Made by a program: the position numbers and the translations under genes
Shown: in pieces, positions 11,601 through 22,614 of the stretch
Position numbering within the stretch: position 1 is the first letter of the stretch
How the letters are laid out: every line of letters begins with the position of its first letter
Assembly (NCBI GenBank): GCA_033439685.1
Contig: JAUEDM010000002.1
Span: forward strand, 1,674,001 to 1,738,000
Reading direction: 5' to 3'
Length of the DNA stretch: 64,000 bases
Origin: Apodospora peruviana
Lineage: Eukaryota > Ascomycota > Sordariomycetes > Sordariales > Lasiosphaeriaceae
The notes under the pieces: model-generated
Database searches by the model: none
What the model saw: only the letters and a program-made list of their open reading frames with translations
Told to the model about the DNA's origin: nothing

Positions 11601-13974
11601 ATGATGCCCTTCGCCGTCGTCTTTGCAATGGCCGTCCTGGTCCCTGCTGTTCTTGCGTCGTCGGAGTTGGCCACCACTTATCCCGGCTCCGTCGCCGCCT
11701 TCACCGTACCTGGGGGCTTCCCTACGACCGTTTACTCCAGATACTATGGTATGGCACGTACCTTGCCTTTGTCGTGACTCTTAAATTGGATTGCCATTAA
11801 CGTCTCGTAACCTCTCCTCAGTCAACCCCGGACCGACCAACGAGCCCCAGCCTGCCCTTTGGGACCCGGTCTTGAACATTACATTCCCCTTCAGTCTTAC
11901 CGATCCCGAAAAGCTTCCTGACCATGGGACTGACCCTCCCTTGTTTCCGACCGCCCTGACTAACCTCACGCTTACCGATGCGGATGCACTCATATCCACC
12001 GCTGTGATCCAAATCCTCCAGATAATAGGGGCGAACAGCACGGGTCTGTCCAGCAACTGCTCCAAGTGTATAGCTGCGCTCTCCATTGGCCAACTGATGT
12101 CCAAGATGGCACCAACCTACATTCCCGATGCTATGGTGTCATTATGTCAACTCACTCACTTCAAGAATGATATCGTGTGCAAGACCACATATGGTGTCGA
12201 TGGTATTGGCGCTTCCTGGACCCAGGTTTTGTCCAGAGCCAATGTTGCCGGCTTGGATGGCCAATATATATGCGCCTATCTGGACAAGAATTTCTGTCCA
12301 CCACCGCCGGTACTCTCAGGCAAAGCCAAGTTTCCCAAGCCTAAGCCACCAAAGCCTAAGCAGGCGCACCCAAGCGGTCAAAGAGTCAAGGTGCTGCACT
12401 TGTCGGATCTTCATCTGGGTGAGCTGTCCCTTGCCGATGCATAGACCCTGCGAGCATGCTAATATAAATCTATTGACAAAGACACAAGATACAAAGCCGG
12501 CTCAGAAGCAAACTGCACCGGCGGCATGTGCTGTAGATATGCGGCTCCTTCAATGAACGGATCTACCGGGATCATGTATCCCGCGCCCCTTTTCGGTTAC
12601 TACAGATGTGACTCGCCTTTCTACCTCGCTCTGGCTGCGCTTCAGTCCATCGGACCTCTGACGGGCACCTGCCTCGAAAATCCTCCAGCTTTGACCCTAT
12701 ACACCGGGGACTTGGTTGCTCATGACCCACAAAACGAGCTCTCCCAGGCTTACCTCGAGGCCACGGAGGACGCTGTCTGGCAAATGTTCAAAGCGTATAT
12801 AGGCGGGCCTGTCTACGCTGCTCTTGGCGTAAGAATAAGCATACACGTGTCTCCTCTTCGTAGAACAGATCCACTGACCCGGTGACAAAGAATCATGACA
12901 CCAGCCCGATCAACTTGGATATCGCCCACCTCATCGACGATAACGGGCCCCTTGGGCAACAGTTCTCGTGGAACTATGAATACGTCTCCAAGCTCTGGGA
13001 GCACTACAGCTGGATCGACAACGCCACGCAGGTTCAGGCGTCTCTCCACTACGGCGCCTACTCGGTTGTGCATCATCCAGGGCTGAGGATCATCACCATC
13101 AACACGGACTTTTACTACCGAAACAACATCTACGCGTTTCTGCGGGCTGACGATCCGGACTTCTCTGGCATCTTTTCGTTTTTGATAGAAGAACTGCAGA
13201 AAGCCGAGGATGCTGGCCAGCGAGCCTGGATCGTCGGACATGCCCATAGCGGGTGGGACGGGTTGACGGCCCTTCCGAATGGGTCCGACATGCTCTACCA
13301 GATCATTGAGCGCTACTCGCCGCATGTTGTTGCGAATCTCTTTTGGGGCCATACTCATGAAGGCAGGTTACCCGTTCCTTAACGCTCTCTCAAATTATCT
13401 GGTGTAAATGTTAACGTGCGCCATATTAGACCAAGTCCTGATCTCTTATACTCAAAACGGTACCAGACAGACGACAGAAAACGCCATAGCCACGGGTTGG
13501 ATCGGACCCTCCCTCACACCCTTAACAAATCTAAACTCGGGATACCGCTTGTACGAGGTCGACACCGGGTCGTGGGACATAATGGAGGCGTACACTTTTG
13601 TTGCAGACGTCGGCAATTTTGGCCAGCTAAACGAGACCGGGTCTACGGGACCGGTATTTGAACTCGAGTACTCGACCCGGTCAGCTTATGGACCCTCCGT
13701 AAAGTGGCCAGACACGGCACCCCTGAACGCCGCCTTTTGGCACAAGGTCACCGAGGCCATGGAACAAGATGATGGGGAATTGGTCAGTCTGTTTAATACC
13801 TACCAAGGGAAGAGTAGTCCGCTGAGCCCAAACTGTACGAGCGCTGCGTGTGCCGAGGCGAAAGTGTGTTATATGAGGTCTGGTAGCACTGCGCTGGGGA
13901 GGCGGTGCCCCAAGGGGTTTGGGAGTGTGCAGAGTGCGTATACACCGGATACCGGTACGGGGGGAGGGGTTTAA
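11601..13974 (+). CDS. Secreted acid sphingomyelinase-like phosphodiesterase (saposin B domain plus metallophosphoesterase)
   Basis: Family members hydrolyse sphingomyelin or related phosphodiesters outside the cell or in acidic compartments using two metal ions. Five exons (11601-11748, 11822-12418, 12482-12828, 12891-13362, 13430-13974) give 702 residues. Residues 1-20 are a signal peptide. A saposin-B-like segment with paired cysteines (NCSKC, VSLC, IVC, YICAYL, FC) spans about residues 135-220. A Pro/Lys linker (KFPKPKPPKPKQ) follows. The catalytic domain then shows the metal-site motifs LHLSDLHLD (made at an exon join), YTGDLVAHD, GNHD (also at a join), VGHAHSGWD and GHTHE. Many N-glycosylation sequons support secretion. 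The fourth intron is GC-AG (GCAGGT donor). Two acceptors are AAAG. All joins restore family motifs. No obvious GPI signal is seen at the C-terminus. The substrate in this fungus is not known from sequence. Confidence 0.92.
13363..13429 (+). other. GC-AG intron in the sphingomyelinase-like gene
   Basis: This 67-base intron begins GCAGGT and ends ATATTAG. Splicing at G13362 / A13430 restores GHTHEDQVLISYTQ across the join. No GT donor nearby keeps both the GHTHE metal motif and the downstream frame. GC-AG introns are a small minority in fungi. Confidence 0.75.
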
Positions 13975-15117
13975 ACTTTCGTTGTGAAGGCCGACCGGGT
14001 CTAGGCTAGGAGAACGTAGGGTTTGTCTCCTGTAGGAGGAGAGGGGGGTGAAGTGGGCGATATGAACGGGACGGGTGGGAACACATCGATAGCTGGGAGA
14101 CATCAAAACAATGACAAGTGATCATGACACCAACCAAGCAAGAATGGAAGCATGCTCAAAACATCGTCCAAGATGAGGCATTTTCTTTTTCTTTTTCTTT
14201 TTTTCAAAGAAAGATCCGAATACCAAGCGGATGGAGGAATATAAACGGCAAGTGAGAATAGGTTCTTGGTCAAACTGGGCTGTTATGTCCCAGACCAAAG
14301 AAAGACACTATTTTTAAGAACAAAAAGAAGAATGGTCGGGGGATAAAAGAAGGACAAGAACGTAAAGGGGGCCTTCATCCGGACCAGGAGTACCTACACT
14401 AGCTAACTCAAGTGTCTTTATAGGGGGCCGTTAGGTCGATAGGTACCGGGTTTGCTACCATAGATATGAATGGGGCAACATGGATAAGAATGAGAGTATA
14501 AGGATGACCTTGTATCAAGACAACGGGCGATGATGAAATTATATTTTGTTCAATCGAGAGACCCAAGATCAAACCTAACCCAACTAACCAACTGGGTGTA
14601 TCTTATATATGATAAATGATATGGTTAACAGAGACAAGTCTGTCCATCAAAATTTTCAGATCAACTTGTATGTATCCAAAATCAAAACAAACAACCTCCA
14701 TCCTTTCTCCTTTCTCCATATTCTTTCTCTTTTCTTTTCCCTTGCAACCAACCATGATTTTGGGTTTTCCTCGCAATCTTTATCAAGGCAGCCACCCACC
14801 GATAGATAAGACAGAAAAATTGGTAATCAATCTCTTCCCCCCCTGCCTCCCTTTTTCCAATCTTCAAAAAGCTTCTTCCAATCTTAAAACCTTACCAAGG
14901 TAACCAACCGAATCTGACATGTTGACCGGAACTATGTATACCTATATCCATCCATACCTTCTTTATACCTGTATATAATAGATGATAATAACCAAAGACG
15001 GGTAAAATAATAACAATAAATATCGAAAGGGAAAAAAAACCAAGCCCAATGTTCGTCATTATCATTCATTCAACGCCATCATAAAATCATCAGTTCGTCA
15101 TCCATCCATCAAGATGA
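13975..15117. other. Convergent spacer, no gene seen
   Basis: This holds the 3' ends of two converging genes. It includes a C-T rich run (TTTTTC units near 14180-14205), a longer pyrimidine-rich stretch around 14690-14880, and AT-rich sequence near 14930-15030. Open frames here are short and of low complexity. Confidence 0.5.
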
Positions 15118-17304
15118 TTATTCGGTAACAGGAGCTTTCCCTTTATGAATCGAAGAGGCACCACTCCCAGAGCCACCACCACCACCATCCACAGACTTGA
15201 GTAGTTGCCGAAGGCTTCCCTCGGCATGGCTCTTCCTGCTGCCACTGTTCCTATCGGCTCGGAAAATACCACCCCCACGACTACCAAAAAGGCTGCTGTT
15301 GCTACCCCTATACAGATCATTGTCACCACCCGGTCCTCTCCACGGGATCCATGCGCTCCAAGTCGAGTTTACCGACGACCCGGTCGAGACTCTCGGTAAT
15401 TGATGTTGTTGCTGCTGCTGGTCGCTGCCCTGGTGAGGCAACTCATCTGCCAAATGGTGGCCCTCGGTCCTGGGCGGCGGTGGTGATTCCAGTGCTTGCT
15501 GACGATGATGGCTTCTCGTCGTCGCCTGTCGATGGTTACCGCCACCATCATTACCCGTCGTCCTCACCCCCACCAGGTGATCGGTCGAAGTCTGCGGCAG
15601 CGCCGGCTCGCTGACCAGTGCCGAAGGTGTAGTAGACCTCGGATGAACCGATGAAGAAGCCTTGTTCCCACCACCACTGCTGCTTCCTTGCCCTCCATGG
15701 TGGTGGTGGTAGTACTGGCTCCGTCCGCTATCGATAACTGCAGTGGCGAACGAGGCCGACTTCTTTCTCGCCAGCCTCGCCGCCGCCGCCGATCCGGTTC
15801 CGCCTCCCGAAGAGCTCTGGCGGGTATCAACGCCGCTCTCCTGCGTAGTCGTGCCACCATGGCTACTACTACCCGCTTCGCCGTCGGCCGTCGACGCCGA
15901 ACCACCAGAACCACCAGAGGCGGCGCCCGTCGTCGTCGAGGTGTCCCACGCATTCCTCGCTGCCCTGCCGCGTACCTCGCCGGCAATCTCGGCGGCCGAT
16001 TTCTTTTTGCTCTTGTCCTCTTCCGACGACCGGCTCGACGACATGATGGTCTCCAATGTGCCGTAGGCCACGCTCCGCCTCCGGCCTGTGCTCCTCCGCT
16101 TTCTGTGAGACGAAGAGCGAGTGCCGCTTTCGACGTCATCGTCCGAGTTGATAGCCTGCAACGTCGGACCACCACCACTGCCACCGCCACCGCTCTGGCT
16201 ATGGCTGTGTCCCTTCCTCCTCTGCCCAGCCGAGCCTGATATAAAAGAAACGCCTGACCCGTGCGGCGCCACGTGTACCTCATACTGGTTACTCAGCGAG
16301 TACCGCGAGCGGGCACATATCTCGGCGATCCGGTCCAGGTCCGCCCCGATATCCGTCTCGTCTCCCTGCGCCTGCATGTCGGCCATAAAGCTCTTGAACG
16401 AGAAGGCCTCCAGCGGCGGCAGCTTAGCGTCGTCCTGCTCCCGGCGTGACGATGCCGTCTGCCATTGCCACGACAGAGGCAGCCTGCCGCCGCCGCTCTT
16501 CTTGGGTTTATGGTGCGGCATGCTCAGACGTCCATTGGCACCGCCGCCTACACCATGTTGTTTACCGGTGCTGCTGTTGTTGGACGACCTGTTGCTGCCA
16601 CCACCACTGCTGCCAACACCAACCCCACCACTAACCGTAGGCTTGCTGGGTCTGCTCGAGAGGCCGCCGTCTGCTCCTCCCGACTTGGAAGACAATGGCA
16701 ACGGGACGCGTCTCGATACCCCACGGCTGCCACTCGAGGGGCGGTATCGTGAGGACTGATGGGCGGCAGAATAGACACTGTACGAGGTCTGAGACGGCGA
16801 GGGCCCGCTGTAGGTGCGTACAAGCACAGGCTGGGAGTAGGTACTGCTCTGGGCACCGCTGCTCTTGGCGTAGTTGTGGTGGCCGCCGCGGTGGGGATAG
16901 GTGCTGTTCAGCTTCCGCAGGGCCGATGTACGGTGGGCCGCGGTGTCGTCGTCGAGCGGGATCGGCCTGCCCTCGGCGGTGGACGGGGCAAGCGAGGTCG
17001 ACGACGTGTTCGACTGGAATAAAAGAGGCGGGAAGGCAAAGGAGAGGGATCGCCGCCTCGAGTTGGTCGTCTTGGGGTTTGGGGATGAGGATGGAGGTTT
17101 GGATGAAGGGAGGAGAGTTTCGGAGGCTGGTAATGGAGATGGAGATGTGGATGACGACGACGATAGGTGTTGATGTAAAAGACGGGACAGAGAGGCCGGC
17201 TCCGCGTTCACAGGAACATCAAGATGAGCAGCAGCATCGGCAGTCCCTTCACCCAACAAGCCCTGTTGTTGTGCATCGTCCTTGTCAACAACGTCCGCGT
17301 CCAT
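15118..17304 (-). CDS. Large low-complexity conserved fungal protein of unknown function
   Basis: A single open frame of 728 codons runs from ATG 17304 to the stop at 15118. The protein is dominated by Ser, Gly, His and Gln runs, with basic patches, and is probably mostly disordered. One compact block stands out at about residues 305-360 (roughly 16225-16395): LPPLEAFSFKSFMADMQ, then DIGADLDRIAEICARSRYSL and SNQYEVHVAPHGSG. It looks like a conserved helix-strand motif and is the best query for homologs. I do not recognise a named family. The frame is open upstream to 17556, and a TATATATA lies only 27-36 bases upstream of the chosen ATG, so the start is uncertain; an ATG at about 17354 is the alternative. 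No introns are needed. The 3' end carries a Gly/Ser tail ending GKAPVTE. Confidence 0.7.
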   Translation of the reverse strand: MDADVVDKDDAQQQGLLGEGTADAAAHLDVPVNAEPASLSRLLHQHLSSSSSTSPSPLPASETLLPSSKPPSSSPNPKTTNSRRRSLSFAFPPLLFQSNTSSTSLAPSTAEGRPIPLDDDTAAHRTSALRKLNSTYPHRGGHHNYAKSSGAQSSTYSQPVLVRTYSGPSPSQTSYSVYSAAHQSSRYRPSSGSRGVSRRVPLPLSSKSGGADGGLSSRPSKPTVSGGVGVGSSGGGSNRSSNNSSTGKQHGVGGGANGRLSMPHHKPKKSGGGRLPLSWQWQTASSRREQDDAKLPPLEAFSFKSFMADMQAQGDETDIGADLDRIAEICARSRYSLSNQYEVHVAPHGSGVSFISGSAGQRRKGHSHSQSGGGGSGGGPTLQAINSDDDVESGTRSSSHRKRRSTGRRRSVAYGTLETIMSSSRSSEEDKSKKKSAAEIAGEVRGRAARNAWDTSTTTGAASGGSGGSASTADGEAGSSSHGGTTTQESGVDTRQSSSGGGTGSAAAARLARKKSASFATAVIDSGRSQYYHHHHGGQGSSSGGGNKASSSVHPRSTTPSALVSEPALPQTSTDHLVGVRTTGNDGGGNHRQATTRSHHRQQALESPPPPRTEGHHLADELPHQGSDQQQQQHQLPRVSTGSSVNSTWSAWIPWRGPGGDNDLYRGSNSSLFGSRGGGIFRADRNSGSRKSHAEGSLRQLLKSVDGGGGGSGSGASSIHKGKAPVTE

Positions 17305-18719
17305 TTGATGGCGGGCGGCGTGTGGCCTGCTATATATATACATGTATGGCATCAAGGAAATACTGGCAGAAACGAGAAAATTGCTCGCTACTATGCGCAA
17401 CAGCAATGCGTGCAGCAGAGCGAGCAGGCTAGACGAGTCGAGGATGCGGGTAGCACCATGCAAGTGTGTCGTGGAGGCAGCTCGGGCGACGGAGCGGGAG
17501 ACGGGAGTATCATCGATGGCACGAGAACGGCATGATGGACCCTGCGTGTCTCTCAATCCCGGAAAGTATCAGTGGTCCAGTCAACTGGTAGGTTGTCAAC
17601 GTGGGCGTCTTGTTCTGGACTACTACTCGGCAGGGTTTTGGGTTGAAACTCAGGTTCCAGAGAGAAGAAAAAAGGAGACGACGTGGTCCAGTATCTAATT
17701 CCCCAAGCAAGTCTGCGGGTGTGGCCAAACAAAAAAAGTTGCAGCAGCAAATGCGATGAGCAGATCAAATCAATGCCTTTTGCGAGATTGGAGGAGAGAG
17801 GGCGCAATTTCTTCACTTGCGGTGGACGGTAACTGGCTGAGGGGTCGGCTTGGGTTCAAGTTCTGAAGCTGCCCCCATTGGACGACAGCGAACTCTGCGT
17901 GCTGCAAGCAGTCGTGGCTGTCGTTCAAAGGCTTGAAAAGTGCTGTCTGAGGTTCCCCTTTCCCCCTCTTGCAGGGGGCTAATGAGAGCGGGGTTCCAAT
18001 GAACTTCAGGACGACTGCAAGTCTCCACTTTACGTGCCCGTACCGCAGGTTCACTCACAGACTTGCTGCCGACACGGCGGCCTTCCGAGCGACGGGACGG
18101 GGGCCCCATACAAAAAAAAGCCACCATTTAACCTTAAACCAGAGACTATAAGCTGTTCGTGGTTTTCCACCAACGTTGCCGTTGTGCCCGGGCTCGGGAC
18201 ATATTCGGCGTTTGGTCAGTCTCCGGATGATCGTATTGCCGTTTTGGACCAAGCCGGCCTCTGGGACATGGTCGCTCATATGTTCGATAGACCAAGTTAT
18301 CAACTCTCTATAGCGTCTACGGGTCTACGCTTCGTAAACTATTGGCACAGCCAAACAACAGGACCGAAATCCCGATTGACCCAGTCCATTGTTCTAATAC
18401 CCGCGAGATACCACCATTAACGTCAGCAAATAGCAGCCTACTACATCAAGTCATTAAAAGCCACCCATCCAGCCATAAGCCATCATTAACACCAACCAAG
18501 CCAGTCCGTCCACCAAAAAGAGCAAACCGAAATTCCGTCGAGACCAAAACCATATGTGAGAAAACCCGTAATCCCAGCTCTCATTTATTTGATGCTCCAG
18601 AAAGAGTCCTGTCTTCTTCCTCTCTCTTGAATCCCAGATCAAGCCTGTACCATCAGCTCAGTAATATCCATCAGTGATGGCACTCCCGTCTCACCCAGCC
18701 ATCAAGCCTGTATCCCGAC
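17305..18719. other. Spacer between two minus-strand genes
   Basis: No gene is convincing. It should hold the promoter of the low-complexity gene (TATATATA at 17331-17338) and the 3' end of the PMP3-like gene. Short open frames on both strands have no domain features. Confidence 0.45.
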
Positions 18720-19095
18720 TCAGTGATGACCCGCCGGCGGCGGACCAGTAGGCTGCACAATCGTCCCATACCCGTACCCCGTCCCGCCGCTCTGCACCCG
18801 CTCGCTGTACACCCCGGGGGCGCGCGACGTATTGATGCCTCCCATCTTGGTCTGCTCGCGGCGATCATAGTAGACGTACTCGAGATAGAAGGCGTGCAGA
18901 TGGCCGGGGAAGTAACCCAAGCACGTGAGACAGATGTTGATAAACAGGTCTGCGCCGCAGCCGGCGATGGCGTACACGCCCAGCGGTGGCACTTTGACGG
19001 ACGACATGGTTAGCAAATTAGAAATGACTAGAGTGTTCAGGGAACTTACAGAGAATGGTGACGAGAACGAGTAGGACTGCTGACGCGGCGCCCAT
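18720..19095 (-). CDS. PMP3/UPF0057 family small membrane protein
   Basis: The family includes yeast Pmp3 and Sna2/Sna3/Sna4, small proteins with two transmembrane helices at the plasma membrane or in endosomal-vacuolar membranes. Pmp3 affects membrane potential and cation tolerance. Two exons (19095-19050 and 18991-18720) joined by a 58-base intron (GTAAGT donor, AAAG acceptor) give 105 residues. Helix 1 is built across the join (ASAVLLVLVTILLPPLGVYA). The signature GCGADLFINICLTCLGYFPG and HAFYLEYVYYDRRE then follow. A tail of about 50 residues rich in Gly, Pro and Tyr extends past the core, as in Sna4-type members rather than the minimal 55-residue Pmp3. Choosing the acceptor at 18992 gives the conserved LPPL; the acceptor alternatives break it. 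Confidence 0.9.
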
Positions 19096-19839
19096 GATTG
19101 CTGGTTTTGATTGTTTTGTATGTATTGGTGTGGTGTAATCCGTAAGATCCAATTTTTGAAAGTGTGCTTATCCGCGTTGGTTCAAGATGGACAGCCAAAT
19201 GTTTTGTTTGGTGGTCTGTGGGATCACGAAAAGAGAAGAGGCTAGAAACGAAGGCGGCGGCGGTGGTTATGTGTGGTGTGCTGTTTATGGTGTGCCGCGC
19301 TGCGTCAGCGACATCAGGAGATGGTTGGACGCGGCGCTGCTTGAATCGGATGACGTAGCTGCCGGTGCACGTGCCACACGTCCTTTATACGTATATACTG
19401 GTTACAGCCTCATCCGAGCTGAGTAGCCTAGCCATTGTTTCTTCTTATTTCCTCTCATAGTACCTATGTAATAGCTTTACTTAGGAACTGTATGGTGGGG
19501 GATGGACACGCTATCCTTGTGTTTATTGTCTACTTATAATGATGGGAACTTGTTCGCTCTATCAAAGCCGATAGAAGATACTTCAGGTAGATATCTTGCC
19601 GTCCTTGGTGGCTTCTCCGTAAGGAGGATTCCTGAAGCACCTATAAAACAAGATATTGAAACCACATGGCAGCGGGTTACCTTTATAACTGAATGCGATG
19701 GACACAGTGTTGTCAGTTAGGGCTCTGACGGGCAAAGCAAGCATGTGATATCTTTGGTATGGTGGACAGCGTACTCCTGATAGCCGGATCCGAGCATCGC
19801 ATCGTTGGCGAAGAGAGTTCAAGCTCTCACCGTAAATAT
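19096..19839. other. PMP3-like promoter side, no gene seen
   Basis: This holds the upstream region of the PMP3-like gene and the downstream flank of the doubtful gene ending at 19840. Nothing recognisable is seen apart from short unsupported open frames. Confidence 0.4.
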
Positions 19840-20488
19840 CTAAGGAATCCACAAAACGAAGCACGGGCCGGTCGTTCGGTGGATGCGGATCTGCGAAATC
19901 GGTCAGCGCAAATTGCTGCGATGAGAGTGGATGGATGCATCTTATCTCTGCCGAGTCTTACTTTGCTGAGGCTGTCGAACAGATAGACGCCTTGTGATTT
20001 ATAGTGGCTTGGAATCCGGTGGAAATATATCTCATCCCAGGATAAATAGCACTCCGGGTCCCCGATCCCGTGGTGTTTTCTGGTACACAGTACACACACA
20101 CCGTTGTCGGATATAGCCAAACGTCGGTGGATCCGTACCACCTGATCCGAGAGCATTGATTGCTGAGGTGGTGAGGTGGCACACACTTTGAGATGCCATG
20201 TGTGGGGGTAACAGTCGTGTAACATGCTCTTCAGTGCTCTCTGGAAGTCCGTCCAGGCGGAAATTGATAAAGCGGCACTTTAAACCACCCATGGGCTTAA
20301 GAATCTCGATATCGGAGTCGAGCTGGTGGAGGCTCCAGTAACGTGACGGAGAGAGCCACCCAGGGTGGATGGACTCTTCTGAGAGATAATATGTAGCTCG
20401 TCTCAGCCGGCAGGTCGAAGGGGTAACTAACTCCATTTGTGAATGCGCCGGGTGGGAACGGCGTTGCATCGAGACACTGACCACTCAA
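19840..20488 (-). pseudogene. Possible small spliced gene or decayed gene, unknown function
   Basis: Protein-like sequence runs through several frames on the minus strand. One frame has SPSRYWSLHQLDSDIEIL. Another has DFQRALKSMLHDCYPHTWHL, then VRIHRRLAISDNGVCVLC, DPECYLSWDEIYFHRIP and GVYLFDSLSK. This looks coding, not random. A good intron follows (19961-19891: GTAAGA donor, GCTGAC branch, CGCAG acceptor), leading to a short last exon that stops at 19840. A second plausible intron (about 53 bases, GTTAGT to TCTCAG) lies near 20430-20378. I could not join the upstream and middle frames cleanly; the break lies near 20270-20285, which suggests an indel or a missed splice. The family is not recognised. 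The 5' end is provisional. Confidence 0.3.
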
Positions 20489-20500
20489 TGGTGGTCAGTG
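20475..20500. repeat. Perfect 10-base inverted repeat (hairpin)
   Basis: CACTGACCAC and GTGGTCAGTG are perfect complements separated by a six-base loop. The hairpin lies at the 5' edge of the doubtful gene at 19840-20488. It could act in DNA or RNA, or be a footprint of an excised element. Confidence 0.85.
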
Positions 20501-22614
20501 TGGGAGAAGCAATGGGAGTATGGGGTGGCCCTCGCCATGTCGATGCATGTGATGGACTTCAGGTCGTGTATCGATTCGTCGGTTCGATGTTGGGTTGTGA
20601 GGATGCGCTATCGGAGTCGTTGAGAGACCACCCAGGTGCCATTGGTGACTGCAAGTTGCCATTTTTTGTGTCACCGTCGCGCATTTGCACTGCGGCGAAT
20701 ATATAAAAATGACCTGTAATAAACAAGGCGTTGTCGACGAATCGGTTTGACTGGGAATCGGAGAACCTGGAGTGTTCTGGCCTGGGTCGAGCTGTCCAAT
20801 TGGGTGTTACGGCGCATACGGCGGCGAGGGCAGCCAGCCATTCTTCAGTGGAGGTTCTTCAGGAGAAACTCCTTATAGGCTTGTTTGGGCCCAGGCCGCC
20901 GGTGAGAAAGTTCTATACCTTACTGAGTTTTGAAGAAGGTACTCCGTATATATAGGGTGGTGGGCGCTCTCATCTTCTCCTTGCAATGACATGTGCATTG
21001 ATAGTTCGGAATACCTAGAAATAGTACTGGACCCAGACTATCGTGTCATTATAGGTGGGAACGAGCACCCACCAAACTCACCTCACGGAAACCGGCTTGT
21101 TCCCATCGTGAACTCAAAACCGAAAAGTAGGAATTCTGGCTTACAATTGACTTTTTGCACATAATATGAGTTGTAGAACATCGTTCTGCCCTAAACCTTG
21201 GGCAGGAACGTGGGAAGTTTATTCAGGTAGTCGACTACATAAAAACGGCCACGCCTGCCGGAGGCATCTGTGGGTTTATGTTCGTTTACTGTCACATTCA
21301 CTCCAATCTCTTCTTTATTAGCAGGCCACGGACTTGCAATTCAAGTCTCGCTATCCGACATCGTTCTACTGGGTTCTAGACGGACTTCGGTCCAAAGTAT
21401 GGATTTACTGGGTGGAAATGTGTTTCACACCCGGCTCACAGGTACAGTACAGCACCTTCCCCCGCCAAGATGCATGCAGGAGCGACCTGACCGTGAACCG
21501 GCTGCAACAGTTTAGAACCGGGAATGACTCCCCGTGGATTGCGATGACTATCCGCCGTCCACGCCCATGCGCTGTGAGGGGCCCAGGCATTGGAGAACTG
21601 GAGGCATGTTGACCCAAGGCAATGGCACCGCAACGAGGGAAAGCTCGCGCTGTACGGGTTAAGCCTGGTATTATTGCTTGGTGATGGCCCGGCATGATAC
21701 GGATTACAAAGTGGACACTCATTTTGCTTCCGGTCTGATGTTTTGCAGATGGAAAGACGACGGGATGCGAGTATTCTGTCCATCGAGTTGCTATCAAGTC
21801 TGTTATTAGAGACTGGATCGGACTCCTTCTGAACCTTCGAACCTACGGGTTGATGACGGGGGTGTTGTCTACTTGTTGGTTTATCAAGGTATTCTGGGAT
21901 GATTATTTCCGTTAACTGTCACTCACCAAGGGCCCGAGCCAACACCACAATCTCATCTAACCGCACCACCCGACGTCGACCCAGCACCGCCCGGCACCAA
22001 GAGCTCTCTTCCCCACCCCTTCACCTCAACTTGGGGAGGTTGTGAGACACTACACGACTGGCAAAATCAGAGGCAGGGAGAGTGCTCATTCGTCTATTTT
22101 TTGCACTGTCGTCGTTGTCGGCTGAGAACTCGACAGCTCCCCCGTCACCCGAAGTGTGTTCTTCGGCGTTTTCAACGGCGCCGGGCACACCCCTTTCCCT
22201 GCCTCAGGTAAGGTACCCCATACCTCAGCCAAGCCATACCCTGTCTGGGTCCTCCTGCAGCTACCTTACCTCCACGGTAACTGCTACACGTACTAAAAAC
22301 TGCGGTAGCTCCGCACACCCCCGAATTGTCTTTACGCTTTTGCTTTTTCTGCTGGCTCGGCTCGTCAATTTGCCCCGTCTTTTTGCTATTTTCCCGTCCC
22401 GAACACCCCATCCCGAGTCCTGTCGTTTTGCTCCAACATCGTCTGTGGGAAAGGTTTGTAATCCCACGCAACGAGACTATGAGGACCTTTTAGACACTAA
22501 CCTACCTCTTCTGACATTGCTAGACAATTACCCAAGGTCCCCATTGTACGAGTCACGAATCTCTTCGCCCCCTCCAGTCCCGAGCCCCGAGCTCGACCTC
22601 TCGACTCTTCGGTC
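20489..22614. other. Gene-poor spacer of 2.1 kb
   Basis: No gene can be supported. The part near 22100-22614 is C/T-rich and probably the promoter and leader of the Nrp1-like gene. A near-complementary pair GGGAACGAGC / GCTTGTTCCC lies around 21057-21106. An open frame over 22082-22672 is pyrimidine-rich and lacks features of a protein. Confidence 0.4.

Noticed and set aside
11601..13974. Frame breaks in the sphingomyelinase-like gene as signs of a pseudogene
   Set aside because: Each break is explained by an intron whose removal restores a metal-binding motif.
15564..16283. Arg-rich 239-codon minus-strand frame and several plus-strand frames over the low-complexity gene
   Set aside because: They overlap the long 728-codon frame with the ordered block, and look like GC-rich shadows.
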